DNA of 64,000 nucleotides from Lysobacter gummosus (GTDB taxonomy: Bacteria; Pseudomonadota; Gammaproteobacteria; Xanthomonadales; Xanthomonadaceae), in contig NZ_CP011131.1 in NCBI RefSeq assembly GCF_001442805.1, positions 2,108,001-2,172,000 of the forward strand, written 5' to 3'. Below, piece after piece: positions 1-9,081 of the stretch (within the stretch, counting starts at the first letter, position 1; every line of letters begins with the position of its first letter). A program made the position numbers and the translations under genes. The notes under the pieces were generated by a model that saw only the letters and a program-made list of their open reading frames with translations, had not been told where the DNA came from and did no database searches.

Positions 1-543
1 CAGGGTCGAGCGGTTGCGGATGCGCGGATTGCCGGTGACCGCGCCGACCCGCGCGCCTTGGCACAGATGCCAGACCATCCAGTGGGTGGCGAATTCGTCC
101 AGCAGCGCGTCGCCGTCGATGCACACCAGATACTCCGCGCGCGCCGCCAGCGCGCCCATGCGCATGGCGTTGGCCTTGCCCAGGTTGCGGTCCAGGTGGA
201 CCACGCGCAGGCGATCGTGCTGCGCGGCCAGGCGGTTGAGCTTTTCGCCGGTATCGTCGCGGCTGCCGTCGTTGATGGCGATCACCTCGAAGTCCGGATA
301 ACGCTGCGCCAGCGCCGCGCCGATGGTTTCGTGGACGTGATCGCCCTCGTTGTGGCACGGGATCAGGATCGACACGAACGGCGCGTCGCTCATCGGCGGC
401 GGATCGGTGCGCGGCCGCGCGTGGCGTTCGCGACGGAAGTAGTAGTACAGCCCGCCGGATATCCAGAAGAACGACATCACGATCGGATAGAAGAACGCGA
501 ACTGAAACAGCGCAGTAAGTAGTGGGCTTGCGGCAGGATTCAT
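1..543 (-). CDS. pgaC: PgaC-type poly-beta-1,6-GlcNAc synthase, partial (N-terminus only)
   Basis: This is the first 181 codons of a processive family-2 glycosyltransferase, read from the ATG at 543 and cut by the left edge of the window. The family polymerises UDP-GlcNAc into the biofilm polysaccharide PNAG at the inner membrane. Visible are an N-terminal hydrophobic segment (about residues 10-32), the start of the GT-A fold (FVSILIPCHNEGDHV), the nucleotide-binding stretch IAINDGSRDDT and the acidic motif VCIDGDALL. It lies 63 bp downstream of pgaB in the usual pgaABC order; the QxxRW region and any pgaD lie outside the window. The assignment is firm because of the motifs and the neighbours. 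Confidence 0.9.
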   Translation of the reverse strand, partial: MNPAASPLLTALFQFAFFYPIVMSFFWISGGLYYYFRRERHARPRTDPPPMSDAPFVSILIPCHNEGDHVHETIGAALAQRYPDFEVIAINDGSRDDTGEKLNRLAAQHDRLRVVHLDRNLGKANAMRMGALAARAEYLVCIDGDALLDEFATHWMVWHLCQGARVGAVTGNPRIRNRSTL

Positions 544-606
544 GGCGATCTCATGACGGTGTGACGGCGGACTTGCGTCGTGGCCGCGGTCGCGGCCACC
601 GTTGGT

Positions 607-2571
607 TCAGCGTTCGAGGTAGGGAAAGCCGCGCGCGGACATGATTTCGCGAGCGTCGGCGGTGGAAGGGCGGTCGTCGATGAAGTTGTCCGGATACCAG
701 GCCAGATGGCGTGCGCCGGCGGCTTGCAGCCGGCGCGCCATCGCCTTGAGTTGCGCGGCCGGGATCGGACGATCCTGGTGACGCCAGTCCACGGTCTGCA
801 GTTCGAAGATGGTGCGGGCCAGGCCGCGCGGCGACTGCTTGACCTTGGTCATCAGCACGTCCATCCAACGCTGCGGATCGCGGCTGTTCTCCATCCACGG
901 CATCGCCATCACCGCGGTGTAGTCGTAGGCTTGGTTGAACGCGGCCAGATTCTGCGCGAACCAGGCCTCGCTGTTCGGATCGAGCACCGGCGCGGCGAAC
1001 AGGTTGCGCACGGTGATCAGCTTCGGCCGCCACTTGCCGGCGGCGCGCGCCAGCTCCTGCGTGAATCCGATCAAGGCCTGGGTGCGCGCGGCCGGATCGG
1101 CCGGCGCCTGCCCGCGCAGTTCGTCCTCGCGCAGCAGCGCGTCGTCGTGGAACAGCAGGCCTTCGGTGTAGCCGCTGACGGCGAGGTCTTCGTACAGATC
1201 GGCGACGATCTTGCGCGTACGCGGTTCGAATGGATTGAGGCGATGGGTCTCGGCCGGGTTGCTGGCCTTGATTTCCAGCTGCGCGTTCAAGGCCTTGTCC
1301 GGCAGTTCGAAGCCCAGCACCGGCAACCAGGCGAACACCTTGACGTGGGCGCGGGTCTTGAGCTGCCAGGCGACGCGGTTGTACAGGTCCGCGCGCATCG
1401 GCATATGGCGGTTGGGGAAGTACATCGCATCGGCCGAGCCGTTGCCGTCGGGATCGGCGAAGGCCTGCAGGAACACGTGGCTGGGCGCGACCTGCTTGAC
1501 TCGCTCGATCAGCTTGTCGAGATTGCGCGCCTGCTGTTGCGGATCGGCGTCGTAGACGTAGTCCAGATCCACCTGCAGCGCGCGCACGCCGTCGAGTTCT
1601 TCGTCGTGGCGCAGTTCGTAGGCCAGATCGTTGACGGTGGGATTGTCGAACATCAGCAGGCGGGCCAGGCCGTGCAGGTCGCGGCCGACCGCCTGATGGC
1701 GACCCTCCAGGTCGAAGGTGACGTTCATGCCGAGCTGATCGGCGATGGCGTTGGTCTGGCTGTTGTAGGCCGCGTACGGCCACACCACCGACTGCGGCGA
1801 GACGCCGAGCTCGCGCTTGATCGCGGCCGCGCTCGCGGACAGATCCTTGCGCACCCGCGCCAGATACTCGGCTTCGCTCTCGTAGCGCTGGGCCTTGGCG
1901 TCCCACTCGCGGGTGATCGCCGCCGGCATGGTGTTGCCCTGCGGGTTGGAGGTCACGCCGCGATGCAGATTGTCGCTGTGCGAGGCGATTTCGATCAGGC
2001 CCGAGGCCTGCATCTCGCGCAGCTGATCCCAGGTGACGAAATCGTCGTGAGTGAACATGCGCGGGCCGTAATCGACCTGTTTTTCGCGCGGCAGATCCAC
2101 CCAGCCGGTCACCACCGCCATCAGCGCGGGGTAGCGATACGCGCGCAGCAGCGGAAACACATGGGTGTAGATGCTGCGCAGGCCGTCGTCGAAGGTCAGC
2201 AGCACGGCCTTGGGCGGCAGCTTCTTTTCGCCGCGCGAGGCCTTGATGACATCGCTCAGCGCAACCGGCTGGTAACCGTGGCCGGACAGCCAGTCCAGAT
2301 GCGCGGCGAAGTTCTGCGTGCTGACCGCGTAGGCGTCGGGATCGCCCTTGCGCGCGACATCGTCGCGGATGTCGTGGTAGCTCAGCACCAGCAGCTGATC
2401 GGCCTTGGCCTGCTGGGCGATCGCATCGGCGGCGCCGCGGTCGATCGCCGTGGCCGGCTCGGCCGCTGCGGCTGCGAGCGGCATCGCCAGCACCAACGCG
2501 GCGGTGAACAGCAGACGCTTGAAAGCCAGGCGCATCATCGCCGCCTGCGTCGCGAAACCTTGCATGCTCAT
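607..2571 (-). CDS. pgaB: PgaB poly-beta-1,6-N-acetylglucosamine N-deacetylase
   Basis: A 654-residue exported enzyme that removes a fraction of N-acetyl groups from PNAG in the periplasm so that the polymer can leave through PgaA. An N-terminal hydrophobic signal (about residues 13-37, ending in a run of Ala) is followed by a CE4 deacetylase domain with VLSYHDIRDD and the metal motif LLTFDDGLRSIYTH. The C-terminal half (from about residue 330) is the glycoside-hydrolase-like PNAG-binding domain (VDLDYVYDADPQQQ, WLPVLGFELPD, VMAMPWMEN). No lipobox cysteine is visible, unlike E. coli PgaB. The ATG overlaps the pgaA stop codon, which indicates translational coupling. Confidence 0.93.
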   Translation of the reverse strand: MSMQGFATQAAMMRLAFKRLLFTAALVLAMPLAAAAAEPATAIDRGAADAIAQQAKADQLLVLSYHDIRDDVARKGDPDAYAVSTQNFAAHLDWLSGHGYQPVALSDVIKASRGEKKLPPKAVLLTFDDGLRSIYTHVFPLLRAYRYPALMAVVTGWVDLPREKQVDYGPRMFTHDDFVTWDQLREMQASGLIEIASHSDNLHRGVTSNPQGNTMPAAITREWDAKAQRYESEAEYLARVRKDLSASAAAIKRELGVSPQSVVWPYAAYNSQTNAIADQLGMNVTFDLEGRHQAVGRDLHGLARLLMFDNPTVNDLAYELRHDEELDGVRALQVDLDYVYDADPQQQARNLDKLIERVKQVAPSHVFLQAFADPDGNGSADAMYFPNRHMPMRADLYNRVAWQLKTRAHVKVFAWLPVLGFELPDKALNAQLEIKASNPAETHRLNPFEPRTRKIVADLYEDLAVSGYTEGLLFHDDALLREDELRGQAPADPAARTQALIGFTQELARAAGKWRPKLITVRNLFAAPVLDPNSEAWFAQNLAAFNQAYDYTAVMAMPWMENSRDPQRWMDVLMTKVKQSPRGLARTIFELQTVDWRHQDRPIPAAQLKAMARRLQAAGARHLAWYPDNFIDDRPSTADAREIMSARGFPYLER

Positions 2572-4658
2572 TGTTCACCCCAGCGGAAAGTCAGATCGAA
2601 GCCGAGGTGTTCCTCGCGCACGCCGTCGTACACCGGTCGCGACCAGTTGACGCCGTAGTTCAAAGTGCGGCCGGTGGCGAAACGCCATTCGTGTTCGTAG
2701 CGCAATTGCGGAATCCAATAGCTGCCGTAGCCCTGCTGCCAGTACGAGCCGGCTTGCACGGTCAGGCGTTGGCGGAAGTGGCGCTCGTAACGGCGCCAGG
2801 CGAGATGGTCGAAGCGCAGGCCCAGGTTCAGCGACGAATCGCGGCTGGGATTGAAATAGGGCACGTCAGCATCACGGCGGCTGGCGCGGCTGGTCGCCAC
2901 GTCGGCGAGACCGTCGATCAGCAAGTGCGGCCGGGTAAACAGGCGCTGCTCGCCGTTGAGGCCGAAGGCGGTGCGGGTGTTGTCGTCGCTGTAGCGCAGT
3001 TGCTGCGCGGTCGCGCCCAGGTTGGTGCGTTCGCTGGGCGTGTAACGCAGGCCCAGGCTCAGCGCATCGGCGTCGATGCCGCTGCGGCGCGCCTGCAGCG
3101 AAGCCTCCGGCGTGCCGCGATACCACGACGCGGTGCCGTACCAGGCATCGTCGAATCGCCAGCCGGCATCGGCGTAGTAACCGGTGCGGTCGCTGCTGTC
3201 TAGCCAGCGGTCGTTGGCCCGATCCACGCCGAAACCCAGGCTCAGACGGTCGTAGACGTACAACGCGCCGACGCCGGTGCGGCGGTCGTGCACGCGCTGC
3301 TTGCCGAACGCGCCGTCGGGATAATCGGCCCAGGCGTCGCGCGCATGCGCGGTCAGGCGCCAGCGGTCGTGGATCAGCGGGCTCTGAATTTCGACGCGGT
3401 GCTCGGCATCGCGGCTGCCCAGCGGCGATGCGGTGGCGCCGCCGCCGCGCGCATCGCTGCGGCCGAAGCTGCTGCCGACCAGCCATTGCCAGCCCATGCG
3501 GCTGTCCCAGGACTGCGCCATCTGCTTGACCTGCACGTCGCGCGCGCGATTGGCCAGCAGTTCGTCGTGAATCGGCCGGGCCAGATCCACCCGGTTGTGT
3601 TGCAGATGCGCGCCGACCTGGCCGATGCGCGCGCCGACGTTGGTCGGCTCCAGCGTGCTGGCGATGCGGAAGCGCTCCAGCGCGCGATCGGTCCAGCCGC
3701 GCTTTTGATAAGTCACGCCCAGGTCGCTTTGCAGGCCGGCGTTGGTGGGGCCGATCGCGGCGAGGCTTTCGAGATACTTCTGCGCGCCGACCGTGTCCTC
3801 GCCGTAGAGACGGATCATGGTCAGGTGGCTGTCGGCGTCGTAGTGGCGCCAGTTCTCATGGCTTTCCTTGGCGCCGGCGACGCGCACGAACGCGGGCTGC
3901 GCGGCCTTGATCTTTTCCAGTTGCGCGTAGGCGTCGTCGAAGCGCTCGGCCTCGGAGTACGCATAGGCCAGTTGCAGCTGCGAATCCTGGTCTTCCGGCC
4001 ATTCGCGGGTGACGCGTTCGAGCACCGTCGCGGCTTCCTCCGGATGCTTGTCGGCCAGCAGCGAGGCGCCGACCTTGGCCAGCGCGTACATCGGCAATTG
4101 CACGTTCTCGGCCTGCAGGGCGCGGTAGCGCTCGACGACTTCGGCGTGACGCTCCAGATGGTTGAGCAGCACCAGTTCGTCGAAGCGCGTGCGCAGATCG
4201 GCTTGCTGTTGCTGCGGGGTCTGCGCGGCGCGGTGCTGTTCGAGCGCACCATGGGCTTCGCGCATCTCGGTCAGGCGCGCGGTTTCGCTCTCGGGAAACA
4301 GCGTGCCCCACAGCACGCGGCGGGCGAGGCGGTCGGAATCCAGTCGCTGGCGTTCTTCCGCGCTGAACAACTGCGGGCGCGCCTGATACAAGTCCCAGGC
4401 GCGGTCGGCGCCGCCCAGATCGGCCAGGGTCAGCACCTGCAGGCGGTACAGGCGATCATCGCCAGGACGGGCCGCCTGCGCGCTTTCGATCCGCGACAAC
4501 GCGGCCAGCCATTGCCGGTCGGCGCGCAGGCGCTCGATCTCGGGCAGGGGGTCGGCAGCGGCTGACTGACTCGGCGAGGCAACAACTGACGCAAATGGGC
4601 AGGTTGCGGTCGCGATCGCCAGAGCGATGGACAGGGCAAGACGATGCTGTATCGGCAT
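2568..4658 (-). CDS. pgaA: PgaA outer-membrane PNAG export porin
   Basis: A 696-residue protein that exports deacetylated PNAG across the outer membrane. The open frame extends upstream to 4805, but the ATG at 4658 is chosen because it is followed at once by a signal peptide (HRLALSIALAIATATC, cleavage near ASVVASPS). Residues about 40-390 are a TPR-rich periplasmic superhelix (AKVGASLLADKHPEEAATVL, LQSDLGVTYQKRGWTDRALE). The C-terminal 300 residues show alternating aromatic beta-strands of a 16-stranded barrel and end in FRWGEQ. It is the first gene of pgaABC. Its 315-bp leader holds a conspicuous inverted repeat (separate entry). Confidence 0.9.
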   Translation of the reverse strand: MPIQHRLALSIALAIATATCPFASVVASPSQSAAADPLPEIERLRADRQWLAALSRIESAQAARPGDDRLYRLQVLTLADLGGADRAWDLYQARPQLFSAEERQRLDSDRLARRVLWGTLFPESETARLTEMREAHGALEQHRAAQTPQQQQADLRTRFDELVLLNHLERHAEVVERYRALQAENVQLPMYALAKVGASLLADKHPEEAATVLERVTREWPEDQDSQLQLAYAYSEAERFDDAYAQLEKIKAAQPAFVRVAGAKESHENWRHYDADSHLTMIRLYGEDTVGAQKYLESLAAIGPTNAGLQSDLGVTYQKRGWTDRALERFRIASTLEPTNVGARIGQVGAHLQHNRVDLARPIHDELLANRARDVQVKQMAQSWDSRMGWQWLVGSSFGRSDARGGGATASPLGSRDAEHRVEIQSPLIHDRWRLTAHARDAWADYPDGAFGKQRVHDRRTGVGALYVYDRLSLGFGVDRANDRWLDSSDRTGYYADAGWRFDDAWYGTASWYRGTPEASLQARRSGIDADALSLGLRYTPSERTNLGATAQQLRYSDDNTRTAFGLNGEQRLFTRPHLLIDGLADVATSRASRRDADVPYFNPSRDSSLNLGLRFDHLAWRRYERHFRQRLTVQAGSYWQQGYGSYWIPQLRYEHEWRFATGRTLNYGVNWSRPVYDGVREEHLGFDLTFRWGEQ

Positions 4659-4696
4659 TGGAGACCGAGTTCCGAAGGGTGGGGAGTGTCGCAGAG

Positions 4697-4734
4697 CGTG
4701 ACTTGGTGCAAATAAAAATGTGAAACAAGTCACG
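4697..4734. promoter_or_regulatory. 9-bp inverted repeat in the pgaA leader (candidate operator)
   Basis: CGTGACTTG (4697-4705) and CAAGTCACG (4726-4734) are perfect reverse complements flanking a 20-bp A/T-rich segment, 39 bp upstream of the pgaA ATG. The spacing puts equivalent bases about 29 bp apart, nearly three helical turns. It could be a regulator operator or an RNA hairpin in the 5' leader. The sequence alone cannot decide. Confidence 0.5.
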
Positions 4735-4861
4735 TTATTTGAGTATTGACGCAAGAGCTGTGCCAAAGGGGTGTGAAAGCAATCGCCCTGTATTGGCTTA
4801 AGCAATTGTTATTTAAGCTATTTTTTGCTGATGAATGGGCTCGAAAATGCTGCATCGCGGT

Positions 4862-4890
4862 TTGACAAGCTGAATTTAGATCGATTTAAA
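4862..4890 (+). promoter_or_regulatory. Candidate sigma-70 promoter for the GH92 gene
   Basis: A perfect -35 TTGACA (4862-4867) is followed after 17 bp by TTTAAA (4885-4890), in the most A/T-rich part of the intergenic region and 84 bp upstream of the GH92 start. The -35 is ideal, the -10 only moderate. Confidence 0.5.
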
Positions 4891-4973
4891 TCAATCTCTG
4901 ATGGGGCCGCGACGTCACACATCGGCGCGCGGCGGCAGAACGGCATGCCGTTCGTGGGCACTGTGGAGCGGAT

Positions 4974-7900
4974 ATGTCGGCACGTAGAGAGAACCGCCGT
5001 GGCACCGTGCTGGGCAGGGCGGCGCTGACTTGGGCCCTGGCCTGCGCGATCGCCGGGCCCGCCGCCGCGGCCAAGCCGCGCCAGTTCTGGAGTTCGTTCG
5101 AAGCCGCCGATCCGGCGCCGGCGCCGCTGGCCGCCGACGCCATGCACGTGAGCCTCGACGGCGGCCCGCCCGCGGCCGCGGCCCTGACCGCCAAGGCCGG
5201 GGCCGGCTTCACCGGCGTGCATTCGCTGCGCTTCGAAGGCGACGGCAGCGGCGCCGAGCAACTGGCGCAGGTGTTCGAGGTCGATATCGCCATCGGCAAG
5301 GACAGCGAGCTGTCGTACCGGCTGTTTCCGTTGTCGCCGGCCAACGTCGCCGCGCCCGCGCCGGTGTCGCAGCTCGATAACCTGCGCAATGCCTCGACCT
5401 ATGTCGCCATCGATCTGGTGTTCGACGACGGCAGCCGCCTGTCGCAGCTCAAGCCGCTGGATCGCTACGGCAATCCGCTGACCGCGCGCGGGCAAGGCGC
5501 GGCGCGGCTGTTGTATCCGGATCAGTGGAACGCGGTGGCCAGCCGCATCGGCGAGGTCGCCGCCGGCCGCCGCGTGCGCCAGATCGTGCTGGTGCACGAG
5601 GGCGAACGCGGCCAGGCCTATCGCGGCTATCTGGACGATGTGCGGATCGAACCGGCGCCGTTGAAGAAAAACCCGGACAAGCGGGCGGCCGAGCATCCCA
5701 GTGATTACGTCGACACCCGCCGCGGCAGCAATTCCAATTCGCGCTACTCGCGCGGCAACACCTTTCCGGCGGTGGCGCTGCCGCACGGGTTCAATTTCTG
5801 GACGCCGACCACCAACGCCGGCTCGGACTGGATCTATCAGTACCAGGAGCGCAACGGCGAGGACAATCGCCCGCGCATCGAAGCCTTCGCGCTGTCGCAC
5901 GAGCCCAGCCCGTGGATGGGCGACCGGCAGACCTTCCACATCCTGCCGGCGCTGGGCGAGGGCGCGCCGCAGTTCGATCGCGCCAAGCGCGGCCTGAGCT
6001 TCGGCCACGAGCAGGAAACCGCGCGCGCCGACTATTACCGCGTGCGTTTCGACAACGGCCTGATCGCCGAGATGACGCCGACCGATCACGCCGCGATGCT
6101 GCGCTTCACCTATCCCGACGGGCATGCGCAGTTGCTGTTCGATCAGCGCGACGAGCACGGCGACATCGTGCTCGATCGCGATGGCCGCGGCCTGAGCGGC
6201 TGGACCGAGAGCAAGAGCAAGCTGTCCGCCGGCGCCGGCCGTCTGTATTTCTATGCGCGCTTCGACCGGCCGATCAAGGACGGCGCGCGCCTGGACCGCG
6301 CCAAGGACCGCAACCGCGTCTCGGCCTGGTACGGCTTCGATCTGTCCGCCGATCCGGCGCGGCAGGTCAGCATGCGCATCGCCACCTCGCTGATCGGCGT
6401 GGAGCAGGCGCAGCGCAACCTGCAGCTGGAAATCGCCGACAGCGACAGCTTCGACAGCGTGCGCGAACGCGCGCGCGCGGCCTGGGACGCGCAGTTGAGC
6501 ATCGTCCAGGTCGAGGGCGCGGCCGAGCACGAGCGCGCGACCTTGTACTCCAATCTGTATCGCCTGTTCCTGTATCCCAACAGCGGATCGGAGAACACCG
6601 GCACCGCCGAGCGTCCGCTGTACCAGTACGCCAGCGCGTTCTCGCCGGCCGCGGGCGCCAGCAGCGCGACGCGCACGGGCGCTGCGGTGATGGACGGGCA
6701 GGTCTACGTCAACAACGGCTTCTGGGACACCTATCGCACCAGCTGGCCGGCGTATGTGCTGTTCACGCCCAAGCATGCCGGCGAGATGATCGACGGCTTC
6801 GTCCAGCAGTACCGCGACGGCGGCTGGATCGCGCGCTGGTCTTCGCCGGGCTATGCCGATCTGATGGTCGGCACCAGCTCCGACGTCGCCTTCGCCGATG
6901 CCTGGCTCAAAGGAGTGCGCAATTTCGATGTGCGCTCGTTCTATCAGTCGGCGATCCGCAACGCCTCCACCGTCAGCCCGGTGCCGGGCGCCGGACGCAA
7001 GGGCATCGAGCGCGCGATCTTCAAGGGCTACACCGACACCAGCACCGACGAAGGTCTGTCGTGGTCGATGGACGGCTACATCAACGATTTCGCTATCGCG
7101 CGCCTGGCCTCGGCGCTGTCGCGCGAAAGCGGCGGCGACGATCCGTACCGCGGCAGCTACGCCGACGATGCGGCGTATTACCGCAATCGCGCGCTGGGCT
7201 ACGCCAACTTGTTCCATCCGCAGTTAGGCTTCTTCGTCGGCCGCCACCGCGACGGCCGCTGGCGCTACACCGCGAGCGAATTCGATCCCACCCGCTGGGG
7301 CGGCGACTACACCGAGACCGACGCCTGGAACATGGCCTTCCACGCGCCGCAGGACGGCGCCGGCCTGGTCGCGTTGTACGGCGGCCGCAGCGCCCTGGGC
7401 AACAAGCTGGACCTGTTCTTCTCGACCCCGGGCACGTTCGATGTCGGCAGCTACGGCGGGGTGATCCACGAGATGCTGGAAGCGCGCGACGTGCGCATGG
7501 GCCAGTACGGCCACAGCAATCAGCCTTCGCACCATATTCCCTATATGTACGCCGCGGCCGGACAGCCGTGGCGAATCCAGGAGAAGGTGCGCGACATCAT
7601 GGATCGCCTGTACAGCGGCGGCGAAATCGGCCAGGGCTACCCGGGCGATGAGGACAACGGCGAGATGTCGGCGTGGTGGTTGTTCAGCGCCGCAGGTTTC
7701 TATCCATTGCGCATGGGTTCGCCGGAGTACGTGATCGGCGCGCCGCGTTTCGAGCGCATGAACATCCGCCTGGACAACGGCAAGCAGTTGCAGATCAACG
7801 CGCCCAAGGTCAGCGAACGCAATCGCTACGTACAGTCGTTGCGGGTCAACGGCGAGCCCTGGGATCGGCTGACCCTGCCGCACGAGTTGCTGGCGCAGGG

Positions 7901-8414
7901 CGCGGTGCTGGATTTCCGCATGGGCCCGTCGCCGTCGAACTGGGCGAGCTCGCCGCAGGCCTTGCCTGAATCGCTGAGCCAGGAAGGCGAGGTGCCGTCG
8001 CCGCTGTTGGACCTGAGCCGTCGCGACAACACCGCGGTCGCCGGGTTGAACGGCAAGCAGGCGGCGGCTTTGTTCGACGACGATTCGACCACATCCGCGC
8101 GCTTGAGCGGGCCGATGCCGTCGCTGAGCTGGAACTTCAAGGCGCCGGCCACGGCGCGGTTGTATACGCTGACTTCGTCGAACAAGCGCGGCGATGCTCA
8201 GGCCTGGGCGTTGCAGGCGTCGAACGATGGGGCGCAATGGACGACGCTGGATGAGCGTCGCGATCAGCGTTTCGCCTGGCGTCGGCAGACCCGCGCCTTT
8301 GCCATCGCGCAGCCGGCGGCGTATTCCCGCTATCGGTTGCGGCTGTTGAACGATGGGGACGGGCAGGGGGCGATCGAGTTGGCTGAGGTTGAGTTGTTGG
8401 GTGAGGCCAAGTAG
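4974..8414 (+). CDS. Secreted GH92 alpha-mannosidase with N- and C-terminal carbohydrate-binding-like domains
   Basis: A 1146-residue exported glycosidase of family GH92, whose members are calcium-dependent exo-alpha-mannosidases acting on N-glycan or mannan chains. The start ATG has GGAG six bases upstream. A signal peptide (ALTWALACAIAGPAAAA) is followed by a beta-rich N-terminal domain (about 30-225) ending in GYLDDVRIEP. The GH92 core runs from about 245 to 1000: DYVDTRRGSNSNSRYSRGNT, NGFWDTYRTSWPAYVLF, GHSNQPSHHIPYMYAAAGQP and the acidic block GYPGDEDNGEMSAWW. The last 120 residues (FDDDSTTSAR, LQASNDGAQWTTL, YSRYRLRLLND) look like an F5/8-type discoidin domain. It stands alone between its own promoter and a terminator. 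Exact linkage specificity cannot be read from sequence. Confidence 0.92.
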   Translation: MSARRENRRGTVLGRAALTWALACAIAGPAAAAKPRQFWSSFEAADPAPAPLAADAMHVSLDGGPPAAAALTAKAGAGFTGVHSLRFEGDGSGAEQLAQVFEVDIAIGKDSELSYRLFPLSPANVAAPAPVSQLDNLRNASTYVAIDLVFDDGSRLSQLKPLDRYGNPLTARGQGAARLLYPDQWNAVASRIGEVAAGRRVRQIVLVHEGERGQAYRGYLDDVRIEPAPLKKNPDKRAAEHPSDYVDTRRGSNSNSRYSRGNTFPAVALPHGFNFWTPTTNAGSDWIYQYQERNGEDNRPRIEAFALSHEPSPWMGDRQTFHILPALGEGAPQFDRAKRGLSFGHEQETARADYYRVRFDNGLIAEMTPTDHAAMLRFTYPDGHAQLLFDQRDEHGDIVLDRDGRGLSGWTESKSKLSAGAGRLYFYARFDRPIKDGARLDRAKDRNRVSAWYGFDLSADPARQVSMRIATSLIGVEQAQRNLQLEIADSDSFDSVRERARAAWDAQLSIVQVEGAAEHERATLYSNLYRLFLYPNSGSENTGTAERPLYQYASAFSPAAGASSATRTGAAVMDGQVYVNNGFWDTYRTSWPAYVLFTPKHAGEMIDGFVQQYRDGGWIARWSSPGYADLMVGTSSDVAFADAWLKGVRNFDVRSFYQSAIRNASTVSPVPGAGRKGIERAIFKGYTDTSTDEGLSWSMDGYINDFAIARLASALSRESGGDDPYRGSYADDAAYYRNRALGYANLFHPQLGFFVGRHRDGRWRYTASEFDPTRWGGDYTETDAWNMAFHAPQDGAGLVALYGGRSALGNKLDLFFSTPGTFDVGSYGGVIHEMLEARDVRMGQYGHSNQPSHHIPYMYAAAGQPWRIQEKVRDIMDRLYSGGEIGQGYPGDEDNGEMSAWWLFSAAGFYPLRMGSPEYVIGAPRFERMNIRLDNGKQLQINAPKVSERNRYVQSLRVNGEPWDRLTLPHELLAQGAVLDFRMGPSPSNWASSPQALPESLSQEGEVPSPLLDLSRRDNTAVAGLNGKQAAALFDDDSTTSARLSGPMPSLSWNFKAPATARLYTLTSSNKRGDAQAWALQASNDGAQWTTLDERRDQRFAWRRQTRAFAIAQPAAYSRYRLRLLNDGDGQGAIELAEVELLGEAK

Positions 8415-8451
8415 GCGGACTGCGCTGGGTTTGCTGCTTCGGTAAACGTTG

Positions 8452-8474
8452 AGGCCCGCGTTATCGCGGGCCTT
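8452..8474 (+). terminator. Hairpin terminator after the GH92 gene
   Basis: A 9-bp perfect stem AGGCCCGCG / CGCGGGCCT with a TTAT loop begins 38 bp after the GH92 stop codon. The T run is short (two T), so termination is likely but not certain. Confidence 0.6.
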
Positions 8475-8565
8475 GCTGCGGCGATTGCCAATAATTTTCT
8501 GCGACTGAGACTGTAGCTGCGGCTGCTTGCTCTTGCTCTTGCTTGAGGCTCCTGCCTTTTTTGCT

Positions 8566-8676
8566 CGTCATTCCCGCGAAGGCGGGAATCCAGCGACTTC
8601 AAGCGTTCTCGCACGAAAGGCACTGGATGTTCGGCTCCGCCGAAGTAAAGCGGAGCCCGCCTTCGCGGGAATGACG
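8566..8676. repeat. Paired palindromic repeat (CATTCCCGCGAAGGCGGG family)
   Basis: Two 21-bp arms (8566-8586 and 8656-8676) are perfect reverse complements. Each arm is itself a short palindrome (CCCGCGAAGGCGGG). The intervening segment contains GGCTCCGCCGAAGTAAAGCGGAGCC, split here as GGCTCCGC and GCGGAGCC. The same family recurs at 51.06 kb and five times at 53.6-53.9 kb. The rest of the 667-bp gap between genes (8415-9081) shows no credible gene; short open frames there are translations of the repeat. Confidence 0.85.
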
Positions 8677-9081
8677 GTAGGACGGAGTGCGCAGGTAACG
8701 TCAAAGCAAGAGCAAAGTGGGGCAGGCGAGAAGCCAAGATAGGTGCAGCGCCGGAGCAAGTGCATTTGCAAGGCCAGAGCAATCTCGGCTCCAGCCGAAC
8801 TGTTAGTACCTCATTACGCGCTGTGACGCTCCACACGGTTTAACGCCAATCCTAGACGCCGGTCGCAACCCGTTCGATCGCCCGCTGCGAATCCTTCCCG
8901 CGATGTCCCGCTATCGCCCCTTCTTGTTCCTGGGAACGCACGCGCGAGCGCGCTAGTGTCGGACGGTCAAACGCCGCCGCGCACCGCGCGACGCGCTTTG
9001 TCGGGGACGCTCGATCGACGGCGCTTTCGTTACGGAAGCGTTCGACCCACCACGCGGAACGATTCCGCAAACGAGGCTGAT

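Noticed and set aside
580..2658. Long open frame antisense to pgaB
   Set aside because: A third-position GC-rich shadow; the opposite strand encodes a clear PgaB with all family motifs. The same applies to the other long frames antisense to genes.
8924..8959. Promoter TTGTTC/TAGTGT before the 768-residue protein
   Set aside because: The spacing is 24 bp, too long for a sigma-70 promoter.
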